From Candidatus Rokuibacteriota bacterium (GTDB taxonomy: Bacteria > Methylomirabilota > Methylomirabilia > Rokubacteriales > CSP1-6): a stretch of DNA of 9,315 nucleotides. The DNA lies in NCBI GenBank assembly GCA_016179165.1, contig JACORX010000177.1:1-9315 (forward strand). Reading direction: 5' to 3'. The position numbers and the translations under genes were made by a program. A model generated the notes under the pieces. That model did not search any database. It saw only the letters and a program-made list of their open reading frames with translations, and was not told the origin of the DNA. Numbering within the stretch: position 1 is the stretch's first letter; the number at the start of each line of letters is the position of its first letter. Below, in pieces: positions 1 to 6,284 of this stretch.

Positions 1-1
1 C

Positions 2-336
<335 letters not shown>

Positions 337-337
<1 letters not shown>

Positions 338-744
338 TGCTCCTCGAGTTGGCGACTCCGACGCGGATGCTCGTCACCGCCGAGGTCGACGAGGTTGTCG
401 CGCCGGGCGTCGAAGGCTACTTCGGCGTCCTGCCCGGGCACGCGGCCTTCCTGACTACTCTGGCTCCCGGAGAGGTGGTCTATCGCAGCGGCCAGCAGGA
501 GCACCACCTGGCCGTGGCGGGCGGGTTCGCCGAGGTGCGTCCCGAGCGCGTGATCATCCTGGCCGAGCATGCGGAGCGGCCGGACGAGATAGACCGGGAG
601 CGTGCCGAGCGCGCCCGCCAACGCGCCGAGATGCGCCTGCAGGGCAAGGGCCCCGACGGTTCCGCGGCGGAGATCGATTTCGCCCGCGCGCTGGCGGCCC
701 TGGCCCGCGCCCTGACGCGCCTGCTCGTGGCGTCGCGCTCCTAG
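337..744 (+). CDS. atpC: F0F1 ATP synthase subunit epsilon
   Basis: This encodes the 135-residue epsilon subunit, the central-stalk protein that couples rotation to the beta subunits and, in many bacteria, inhibits ATP hydrolysis through its C-terminal helices. Residues 1-85 form the beta-sandwich domain, with the signature VDEVVAPGVEGYFGVLPGH near residues 17-35. Residues 86-135 are the charged helical hairpin, rich in Arg, Glu and Ala, so the regulatory C-terminal domain is present and not truncated. The ATG overlaps the atpD stop (TAATG), which fixes the start. There is no convincing separate ribosome binding site, consistent with coupling to atpD. The gene ends at TAG just before a strong hairpin, so it is probably the last gene of the ATP synthase operon. 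Confidence 0.97.
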
Positions 745-753
745 TCGCAGTAG

Positions 754-781
754 CCCGCTGCCCCGCAGGCGGGGCAGCGGG
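754..781 (+). terminator. Perfect GC-rich hairpin after atpC
   Basis: A perfect inverted repeat lies 9 bases after the atpC stop. The arms CCCGCTGCCCCG (754-765) and CGGGGCAGCGGG (770-781) form a 12-bp stem around a CAGG loop; 766 and 769 could pair as well in DNA. No T-run follows (the next bases are AATGTCTGACC), so it is not a canonical rho-independent terminator. Its position between the ATP synthase operon and the signalling cluster suggests a terminator or mRNA 3'-end stabiliser. The hairpin is seen directly; the function is inferred. Confidence 0.6.
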
Positions 782-889
782 AATGTCTGACCGCCCAGTT
801 CTCAAGGCACAAGCCTCGCCCGCTGCCACGCAACCCTCCGCCGCATAACGATCTCGCGCATGGCATGCCGCTCGCAGGTCAACGCGGCC

Positions 890-1276
890 ATGACGACCAT
901 CCTGGCAGTGGACGACGAGCCGGCCATCTTGGAACTGGTGCGCTTCACGCTCGAGGACGCCGCCGTGCGGGTGGTGGAGGCCTCGGACGGCGCCGAGGCG
1001 CTCATCCTCGCGCGCCGGATCAAGCCGGACCTGGTGCTCCTCGACGTGCAGATGCCGCGGCTCGACGGCCTCGAGGTATGCCGGCAGCTCAGGCGTGAGT
1101 CCGCTTTCGCGCGCACGCCCATCATCATGCTCACGGCCGCCGGCCAGCAGGCAGACCGAACCCGCGGCCTCGGCGCCGGCGCCGACGAGTACCTGACCAA
1201 GCCGTTCTCGCCGCTGGCGCTCCTGGCTCTCGTCGAGGCGCTCCTGCCGGAGACGCGGTCGTGGCGGCCGACGTAG
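890..1276 (+). CDS. Stand-alone receiver-domain response regulator (CheY-like)
   Basis: This encodes a 128-residue single receiver domain. It has the acidic pair D8-D9 (ILAVDDEP), the phospho-acceptor D52 (LVLLDVQMP), the switch residue T82 (IIMLTAA) and the conserved K104 (YLTKPF), so all the residues needed for phosphotransfer are present. There is no output domain. The start at ATG 890 puts the first beta strand at the usual distance. An in-frame ATG at 860 would add ten residues (MACRSQVNAA) with no counterpart in the family, so I prefer 890. The 3' end overlaps the HD-GYP gene by 16 bases, and a histidine kinase lies two genes further on. The likely role is to carry phosphate from that kinase and control the HD-GYP protein. 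In RpfG-type regulators the same two domains are a single polypeptide. Confidence 0.9.
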   Translation: MTTILAVDDEPAILELVRFTLEDAAVRVVEASDGAEALILARRIKPDLVLLDVQMPRLDGLEVCRQLRRESAFARTPIIMLTAAGQQADRTRGLGAGADEYLTKPFSPLALLALVEALLPETRSWRPT

Positions 1277-2022
1277 CGCTGTCGCAGGCGCTCGCCTACG
1301 CGCGTGACCTCAAGAATCTCTACGAGGTGGCGCGGGCGCGCGAGGAGGACACGGTGCGCGCCCACGACAAGCTCCGCGCCGCCTACCAGCAGTCGCTCGC
1401 CTACGCCGTCGATCTCAAGAAGACACACCGGCGGCTGCAGCGTTCCATCCTCCAGAGCCTGCTCGGGCTGGCCAACGCGCTCGAGGCCAAGGACGAGTAC
1501 ACGCGCGGACACTCTGACCGCGTGGCGGCGCTGGCGCGGCAGCTGGCGCTCGAGGCGGGGTTGACGGTGCGGCAGGCGGACGTGATTGCCCAGTCCGGGC
1601 TGCTCCACGACCTGGGCAAGATCGGTGTGCCGGAGCACATCCTCAGGAAGCCCGGGCCGCTCACCCAGGAGGAATGGACCGTCATGCGGCGGCACCCCGT
1701 CACGGGATCCCAGATCGTGGCGCCGCTCGAGTCCTTCGCGGAGGGCGCCCTCATCGTCCGCCATCACCACGAGCGCGAGGACGGCAGCGGCTATCCCGAC
1801 GGGCTTTCCGGCGAGACGATACCGCTCGGCGCGCGCGTTGTCGCCGTGGCCGACGTCTACGACGCGCTGACTTCGGAGCGGCCGTACCGACGCGGCCTGA
1901 CCCACGCCGAGGCCCTCGGTCGACTCGCGGCCGAGGCGGGGCGTACGCTCGACGCGCGGCTCACGACGCTCTTCACCGACATCGTCGCCCATGCGCCTCC
2001 TGAGTGGCCCGTTCGAGACTGA
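1261..2022 (+). CDS. HD-GYP domain protein, probable cyclic-di-GMP phosphodiesterase
   Basis: This 253-residue soluble protein has an N-terminal coiled-coil linker (about 1-65) and an HD-GYP domain (about 66-245). HD-GYP enzymes hydrolyse cyclic-di-GMP, usually to pGpG or GMP, with bound metals. Visible metal and signature residues are H84 (TRGHSDR), the H116-D117 pair with K120 (LLHDLGKIG), H145 (RRHPVTG), H168-H170, the GYP motif (DGSGYPDG, 174-181) and D198 (VADVYDAL), so the enzyme looks intact. The residue four before H84 is Tyr80, where trinuclear members often have Glu, which suggests a binuclear site (inference). The linker carries LAYARDLKN (11-19) and LAYAVDLKK (46-54), exactly 35 residues apart. 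GTG 1261 is the first start in this frame after an upstream stop at about 1098, and it overlaps the receiver gene by 16 bases. The two products probably work as a split RpfG. Confidence 0.92.
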   Translation: MAADVALSQALAYARDLKNLYEVARAREEDTVRAHDKLRAAYQQSLAYAVDLKKTHRRLQRSILQSLLGLANALEAKDEYTRGHSDRVAALARQLALEAGLTVRQADVIAQSGLLHDLGKIGVPEHILRKPGPLTQEEWTVMRRHPVTGSQIVAPLESFAEGALIVRHHHEREDGSGYPDGLSGETIPLGARVVAVADVYDALTSERPYRRGLTHAEALGRLAAEAGRTLDARLTTLFTDIVAHAPPEWPVRD

Positions 2023-2821
2023 GCCTGCGGCGCGCGCGCTGTCGATCGCGCGCCCGCTCGCCGTGGTCTCCGCCGCCGCGGCGCTGGGCGCCGGCGCGGG
2101 CCTGGCGGCCGAGACTGGGCTCGGAGCGGCGGGCCAGTTCGGCCATGCGCTCGCCAGCGCGTCGCTTCATGCGGGGTTTCTCGCCGCCGGGTGGGTGGCG
2201 GCATTCGACGGACGGGAGGGCTGGCGCGGACCGGCGCTCGGCGGGGCGGCGGCGCTCGTGCTGACCGCGCTGGCCGCCCGGGTCTCGCTCGCAGGCGCGC
2301 TGGCGTATCTGCTCGTGCCGCTCGTCCACGCCCGCGCCGCCGGCGCGTGGCGCCGTAATCTCGAGTGGGTCGGTTGGCGCCTACCTTGCGCACCGCGCTC
2401 CATCCTCCTGGGGGCGGCGGCCGGAACCTTCCTCGGGCTTCACCTGATCATCACCGCGTCGCTGACGCTGGGGTACGCGGTCGCCGTGCATGACGTAGGC
2501 CGCTACCTGGCGGCGCTCGCTTACGATGTCGGGGTCAATGCGCTCACGGCCGAGTGGCTCTTCCGCGGCGCGATCTTCTCGGCCCTTTGGCGGCGGTGGA
2601 GCTTCTGGCCAGCCGCCATGGTCTCTACCGCGTGCGCCCTTGTGCGCTATCTCCTCGACCCTGCGCTGCCTCAGGCCATCGAAGCCATGGCCGGCGCGAC
2701 CTTCTACCTGTCGCTTCTGGGGCTCGCCTGCTGCGCCCTACGCGCGTGGAGCGGCAGCCTCGTGCCCGGCTACTTCGCCACGGTCGCCTTCTTCGTAGCC
2801 TACCGGACGCTGCTCGTGTGA
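1991..2821 (+). CDS. CPBP/Abi-like multi-pass membrane protein with degenerate active-site motifs
   Basis: This encodes a 276-residue, very hydrophobic protein with about seven or eight predicted membrane segments (roughly 22-40, 52-72, 84-112, 137-163, 172-187, 205-222, 233-250, 257-275). Residues 187-193 read AEWLFRG and fall where CPBP intramembrane proteases carry the EExxxRG motif, so the first Glu is Ala while E188 and R192 remain. The next segments (STACALVRYLLDP, 212-224, and the SGSLVPGYFATVAFF region, 254-268) align with the second and third family motifs but lack their histidines and Asn. The protein therefore looks like a catalytically dead or repurposed CPBP relative. ATG 1991 overlaps the HD-GYP gene by 32 bases; a GTG at 2063 would remove the overlap and the polar N-terminus. 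The gene ends in a GTGA overlap with the kinase gene. The family call rests on motif resemblance only. Confidence 0.68.
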   Translation: MRLLSGPFETEPAARALSIARPLAVVSAAAALGAGAGLAAETGLGAAGQFGHALASASLHAGFLAAGWVAAFDGREGWRGPALGGAAALVLTALAARVSLAGALAYLLVPLVHARAAGAWRRNLEWVGWRLPCAPRSILLGAAAGTFLGLHLIITASLTLGYAVAVHDVGRYLAALAYDVGVNALTAEWLFRGAIFSALWRRWSFWPAAMVSTACALVRYLLDPALPQAIEAMAGATFYLSLLGLACCALRAWSGSLVPGYFATVAFFVAYRTLLV

Positions 2822-4251
2822 TTGCGGGCCCGCTCGGTCTGGTGGCGCTGATCGCTGCGGCCATCGCCGCGGGGGGAGGCGACGACGGATCGCCGTTGCG
2901 CCACCTCTATCTGCTTCCTGCGCTCTGGGCCGCATTGGCCCGTGGCGTTCACGGCGGCGCCCTGGTCGGGCTCCTGGCCGGGTTTCTCCAGGCGCCCTTG
3001 ATCTTTCCCCTGATCGAGCGAGCCGGCCTGTCGAGACCCGTCGTAGACGGTCTCGTCTCGCTGACCATCCCGCTCGCGATGGGGCTGACCGTGGGCCGGC
3101 TGGTCGATCAATCGCGCGGCCGCGGGGTCCAGCTCCGCGCCCTCCTCGAGATCCAGCGGAGCCTGGCCGGCGAGACGGCCTTCGGCGCGCGGCTGGCCCA
3201 GGTCGCCGCCCTCACGCGTCGGGCCCTCGGCGTGGACCGGGTGGGGCTCCTCCTGGATGCAGGAGACGGCGCCCCGTTGACCGAGAGCGCCCCCTGCGCA
3301 CCGGAGCCCTCGGACAGCCCGCCGAGCGGTTCGGCGACGCCCTGCCGGCGGCTCGTCCTGCCGCTCGACGCGGGACAAGGTCCGGTGGGCACGCTCACCA
3401 TCGAGCGAAACGGGGATCTCGGAGCCGCCACCCGCAGCGCCGCGCAAGCGCTGGCGCTCCACGTGGCGCTGGCGGTCGAGAACGCGCGGCTGACGGAGCG
3501 CCAGCGGCGCTTCGCCCAGGAGCTCGAGGACAAAGTTGCGCGGGCCACGCAGCGGCTGCGCGAGATCGATCGGGCCAAGAGCGAGTTTCTTTCGGTGGTC
3601 TCGCACGAACTTCGCACGCCGCTGACCGCGCTCCAGGGGTTCAGCGAGCTGCTCCTCGCCCGCGACGTGCCGCCCGACCGCGCGCGTCGCTATCTCCACC
3701 ACGTCCAGACCGAGTCGCAGCGTCTTGGGCGCATCGTCGCCGATCTTCTCGACCTCTCCCGCATCGAGTCCGGCCGCGGGCTCTCGCTGCGCCGCGAGCC
3801 GTTCGATCTTCGTGAGCTCGTCGAGTGCAATGTCGAGGTCTTCGCGTGCCAGCACGCGCTCCATCGTTTCGACTTGAGCGTGGCCGCGTCGCTGCCGCCG
3901 CTCTGTGCCGACCGCGACGCCGTGGACCGGATGCTCAAGAACCTCCTGTCCAATGCCGTCAAGTACTCACCGCGCGGCGGCCGCGTCCTCGTGCAGGCAC
4001 GACCCGCGGCGGAGCGGCCGGGCCTGGTCGAGCTGGCCGTCGAGGACGATGGCGTCGGCATCCCGGCCGAGGCCTTGCCGCGCATCTTTGAGCCGTACGT
4101 GCGGATCGCCCACCCCGAGACCGCGACGGCCCCAGGGCTTGGTCTCGGCTTGAATCTCGTTCGGGCCTTGGCCCACGCCCATGGGGGGCTTGTCGAGGTC
4201 GAGAGCCTGCCCGGAAAGGGCTCGCGGTTCCGGGTACTTCTGCCGGCCTGA
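2818..4251 (+). CDS. Membrane-bound GAF-domain sensor histidine kinase
   Basis: This encodes a 477-residue hybrid-free histidine kinase. The N-terminus has about four membrane helices (about 3-18, 29-42, 46-64, 77-95). A GAF-like sensor follows (about 102-225), then a coiled coil (225-252), a HisKA dimerisation domain with the phospho-acceptor H263 (SVVSHELRTPL), and a HATPase domain with N box N375/N379 (NLLSNAVKYSP), G1 box DDGVGIP (410-416), F box IFEPYVR and G2 box GLGLGLN (440-446). All kinase motifs are intact. The start is GTG 2818, which overlaps the upstream TGA as GTGA. The frame is open upstream to 2554, but that stretch lies wholly inside the CPBP-like gene and reads as low-complexity Arg/Leu protein, so I exclude it. 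The probable partner is the receiver at 890-1276; the stimulus is unknown. Confidence 0.93.
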   Translation: MIAGPLGLVALIAAAIAAGGGDDGSPLRHLYLLPALWAALARGVHGGALVGLLAGFLQAPLIFPLIERAGLSRPVVDGLVSLTIPLAMGLTVGRLVDQSRGRGVQLRALLEIQRSLAGETAFGARLAQVAALTRRALGVDRVGLLLDAGDGAPLTESAPCAPEPSDSPPSGSATPCRRLVLPLDAGQGPVGTLTIERNGDLGAATRSAAQALALHVALAVENARLTERQRRFAQELEDKVARATQRLREIDRAKSEFLSVVSHELRTPLTALQGFSELLLARDVPPDRARRYLHHVQTESQRLGRIVADLLDLSRIESGRGLSLRREPFDLRELVECNVEVFACQHALHRFDLSVAASLPPLCADRDAVDRMLKNLLSNAVKYSPRGGRVLVQARPAAERPGLVELAVEDDGVGIPAEALPRIFEPYVRIAHPETATAPGLGLGLNLVRALAHAHGGLVEVESLPGKGSRFRVLLPA

Positions 4252-4263
4252 AAAGCCCGGATT

Positions 4264-4281
4264 TGGCCGATTTTTCGGCCA
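4264..4281 (+). terminator. Short hairpin between the kinase and DUF507 genes
   Basis: TGGCCGA (4264-4270) and TCGGCCA (4275-4281) form a perfect 7-bp stem around a TTTT loop, 12 bases after the kinase stop and 6 bases before a promoter -35 box. No T-run follows the stem, so it is at best a weak or non-canonical terminator. It could equally be a protein-binding dyad upstream of the promoter. Confidence 0.35.
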
Positions 4282-4287
4282 GTTCGC

Positions 4288-4317
4288 TTGACACCTTCAG
4301 AGGCCTGCGTGTAGTCT
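4288..4317 (+). promoter_or_regulatory. Sigma-70-type promoter for the DUF507-ubiX operon
   Basis: A perfect TTGACA (-35, 4288-4293) is followed after 18 bases by TAGTCT (-10, 4312-4317), which keeps the key T, A and final T of the consensus. The predicted start of transcription is near 4324, only about five bases before the ATG at 4329, so the mRNA would be leaderless or nearly so. No ribosome binding site is visible before that ATG, which fits. This is a sequence-based prediction. Confidence 0.55.
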
Positions 4318-4328
4318 CAAGCGGGTCC

Positions 4329-4607
4329 ATGGCTAGGCGTGACCAGATCGCGGGAAGGATGGCGGAGGCCGTCGTGAAGCGGCTGGTTGCCCGGAAGCTC
4401 GCAGACATCAAGGACGAACCCCGGGCACGGGAAGTGGTCCGCCAGATCCTGTCCGAGAACTTCCTTGCGGAGGAGAAGATCGAGACCGAGGTCAAGGCTC
4501 TGCTGCTCGAAAACGCCAAGCTGATCAAGGACTCGGCTTCCGACTACCAGCGGCTCTTCACCCTGGCCAAGACCAGGCTCTCCCGCGAGCGGGGGTTCAT
4601 CCTGTGA
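4329..4607 (+). CDS. DUF507 family protein (first of tandem pair)
   Basis: This encodes a 92-residue, highly charged, all-helical cytoplasmic protein of the DUF507 family, whose function I do not know. It runs from MARRDQIAGRMAEAVVKRL through a KDEPRAREVVRQIL stretch to DYQRLFTLAKTRLSRERG. Its C-terminus aligns with that of the next gene (DYQRLF...KTR against EWEVLYNKTR), so the two look like diverged tandem copies. The frame is open back to a TTG at 4263, but that would run through the hairpin and the promoter, so ATG 4329 is preferred. The TGA stop overlaps the ATG of the next gene. It is the promoter-proximal gene of a five-gene operon. Confidence 0.78.
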   Translation: MARRDQIAGRMAEAVVKRLVARKLADIKDEPRAREVVRQILSENFLAEEKIETEVKALLLENAKLIKDSASDYQRLFTLAKTRLSRERGFIL

Positions 4608-4900
4608 TGCGGATGAGCCGCGAACGCCTCTTCGGCCTGGCCGAGCGCATCGTCAGCGACCTCGCCGCCACCGAGGGCGTCGTCATCCGGCAGATCGCCG
4701 ACGAAAAGGTCCGCACCCATCTGAGGACCGAGATCTTCCGGGTGATCGAGGACGAGGGCCGCCTCGAGGAGACGGTCGACCAGGAGGTCCGGAAGACGCT
4801 CAGCAGCTATTCTCGACCCGCGCATGAAGGCAGCGCCGAGTGGGAGGTGCTGTACAACAAGACGCGCGACGAGGTCTACAAGCGGCGGCTGAGGCTGTGA
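4607..4900 (+). CDS. DUF507 family protein (second of tandem pair)
   Basis: This encodes 97 residues and is closer to the standard DUF507 pattern than the first copy: an MRMSRERL start, a helical middle (EIFRVIEDEGRLEETVDQEV) and the family-like end EGSAEWEVLYNKTRDEVYKRR. The protein is soluble and of unknown function. Three starts are possible: GTG 4604 (a GTGA overlap with the previous stop), ATG 4607 (a TGATG overlap) and ATG 4613. ATG 4607 gives the family-like MRxS N-terminus and is chosen. The TGA stop overlaps the GTG of ubiX by four bases. Tight coupling to the first copy suggests the two products are made in matched amounts and may form a heteromer (inference). Confidence 0.82.
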   Translation: MRMSRERLFGLAERIVSDLAATEGVVIRQIADEKVRTHLRTEIFRVIEDEGRLEETVDQEVRKTLSSYSRPAHEGSAEWEVLYNKTRDEVYKRRLRL

Positions 4901-5490
4901 AGCGCATAGTGGTCGGGCTCTCGGGCGCCTCCGGTGCGATCTACGGCATCCGCTTCCTCGAGCTCCTGCGCGCGCTGCCCGACGTCGAGACGCATCTGGT
5001 CGTGTCCGACGCCGCCAAGCGCACCATCGTGGAGGAGACGGACTGGGCGGTGAAGGACGTCGAGGCTCTGGCCACGCGCCGCTACGACAACAAGGACATC
5101 GGCGCGGCCATCGCCTCGGGCTCGTTCAAGACCGACGGCATGGTCATCGTACCGTGCAGCGTCAAAACGGCGGCCTCCGTCGCCCACTGCTTGGCAGACA
5201 ACCTGCTGACGCGCGCGGCGGACGTGACGCTCAAGGAGGGGCGCCCGCTCCTCCTGGTGGTGCGCGAGACGCCGCTTCACCTGGGCCACTTGCGCGTCCT
5301 GACGGCGCTCGCGGAAATGGGGGCGGTCATCCTGCCGCCCATGCCCGCCTTCTACAACCGGCCCAAGCAGATCGAGGACCTCGTGGATCACACGCTGGCG
5401 CGCGTCCTCGACAGGCTCGGCCTGCCGCAGCACCTGGTCACGGAGTGGCCGGGCACCAACCGGCGCAGCGACCCGCCGCAGCGCGGGTGA
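4897..5490 (+). CDS. ubiX: UbiX-family flavin prenyltransferase
   Basis: This 197-residue protein matches UbiX/Pad1, which attaches a dimethylallyl group to FMN to make the prenylated FMN cofactor of UbiD-type decarboxylases. These serve ubiquinone or menaquinone-type synthesis or aromatic acid metabolism. Visible features are the N-terminal flavin-binding stretch GLSGASGAIYGIR (7-19), the VPCSVKTAASVA region (85-96), the LLVVRETPLH segment (119-128) with R123 and E124, and the conserved end AFYNRPKQIEDLVDHTLARVLD (151-172). The length is typical. GTG 4897 overlaps the previous TGA as GTGA and starts directly before the first beta strand; an upstream extension to 4840 would lie inside DUF507. 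No ubiD is in the window, so the cofactor's user lies elsewhere. Confidence 0.95.
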   Translation: MKRIVVGLSGASGAIYGIRFLELLRALPDVETHLVVSDAAKRTIVEETDWAVKDVEALATRRYDNKDIGAAIASGSFKTDGMVIVPCSVKTAASVAHCLADNLLTRAADVTLKEGRPLLLVVRETPLHLGHLRVLTALAEMGAVILPPMPAFYNRPKQIEDLVDHTLARVLDRLGLPQHLVTEWPGTNRRSDPPQRG

Positions 5491-6284
5491 GCGGCATCGC
5501 CTCCGGCTTCGCTCGCGTGCCTGCCGCCGCGCTCGATCTCTCCATCGTGGTCCCGGTCTACAACGAAGAGGAGAACCTGCCGCTCCTCTGGCCTGAGATC
5601 CGCGAAGTCCTCGCTCCGACAAAGCTCAGCTACGAGGTCATCTTCGTCGATGACGGCAGCCGGGACCGGAGCGCGGAGATCGTGCGGGCCTTCCACGAGC
5701 AGGATCCGCGGGCGCGCCTCGTCCGGCTCAAGACCAACGCCGGCGAGACCGCGGCGACCGACGCCGGCTTCAAATCCGCGCGCGGCCGATGGGTCGTGGT
5801 CATGGACGCCGACCTCCAGAACGACCCGCACGATATTCCGGGCATGCTCACGCACCTGGACCAGTGGGACGCGGTGACGGGCTGGCGGGTCAACCGGGGC
5901 ACCGGCGACTCGTGGGTCCGCCGCGCGTCGTCACGCGTGGCCAACAGGGTCCGTAACGCGCTCACCGAGGAGACGGTCCAGGACAGCGGGTGCACCTTCC
6001 GCGCCTTCAGGCGCGAGTGTCTGCGCGACCTGGTCCTCTACGAAGGCTTCCACCGGTTTGTCCCGACGCTCCTCAAGATGCGCAGCTATCGCGTGCTGGA
6101 GGTGCCGGTCAACCACCGGCCGCGCCGATTCGGCGAGTCCAAGTACGGCATCGGCAACCGCGCCTGGAGCGCCTTCAAGGATCTCCTGGCGGTGCGCTGG
6201 ATGAAGGACCGCCTGCTGCGCTACGAGATCGCCGAGGACCTGGGCGGCGAGGGCCCGAGCGACGAGAGGAGATCGCGCGAGTGA
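5487..6284 (+). CDS. Family 2 glycosyltransferase (dolichyl/polyprenyl-phosphate sugar transferase-like)
   Basis: This 265-residue GT-A fold enzyme is of the GT2 DPM1/GtrB/ArnC type, which moves a sugar from a nucleotide donor to a polyprenyl phosphate. Visible motifs are LSIVVPVYNEEENLP (18-32), FVDDGSRDRS (53-62), the metal-binding D107-A-D109 in MDADLQNDP, QDSGCTFRAFRR (165-176) and the RRFGESKYGIGNR loop (213-225). The protein ends after a charged tail with no membrane helices. GtrB and ArnC have two C-terminal membrane spans, so this is more like soluble DPM1. GTG 5487 overlaps the ubiX TGA as GTGA. The longer open frame back to 5154 is antisense-like filler inside ubiX. The sugar and acceptor cannot be told from the sequence; the next gene is a sugar-type dehydrogenase, so a glycolipid or polysaccharide pathway is plausible. 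Confidence 0.9.
   Translation: MSGIASGFARVPAAALDLSIVVPVYNEEENLPLLWPEIREVLAPTKLSYEVIFVDDGSRDRSAEIVRAFHEQDPRARLVRLKTNAGETAATDAGFKSARGRWVVVMDADLQNDPHDIPGMLTHLDQWDAVTGWRVNRGTGDSWVRRASSRVANRVRNALTEETVQDSGCTFRAFRRECLRDLVLYEGFHRFVPTLLKMRSYRVLEVPVNHRPRRFGESKYGIGNRAWSAFKDLLAVRWMKDRLLRYEIAEDLGGEGPSDERRSRE

Noticed and set aside
860..889. Earlier ATG for the receiver gene
   Set aside because: The ten extra residues have no counterpart in CheY-like proteins; ATG 890 starts directly before the first beta strand.
1255..1280. Programmed -1 frameshift joining receiver and HD-GYP into one protein
   Set aside because: No slippery heptamer or homopolymer run is present at the overlap, and a proper GTG start exists, so coupled reinitiation is simpler.
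802..1992. Long open frame of 396 codons on the minus strand
   Set aside because: It is antisense to the receiver and HD-GYP genes, which have clear motifs. The translation is Arg-rich low complexity with no family pattern, as expected from GC-rich codon bias.
2554..2817. Upstream extension of the histidine kinase frame
   Set aside because: It is wholly inside the CPBP-like gene in another frame and reads as Arg/Leu/Ala filler. The GTGA overlap at 2818 gives a natural start before the first membrane helix.
2800..3864. Open frame of 354 codons on the minus strand
   Set aside because: It lies opposite the histidine kinase, whose domains are intact; there are no recognisable motifs in the antisense product.
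4876..5622. Open frame of 248 codons on the minus strand
   Set aside because: It is antisense to ubiX and the GT2 start; the composition is dominated by Arg, Gly and Ala without domain features.
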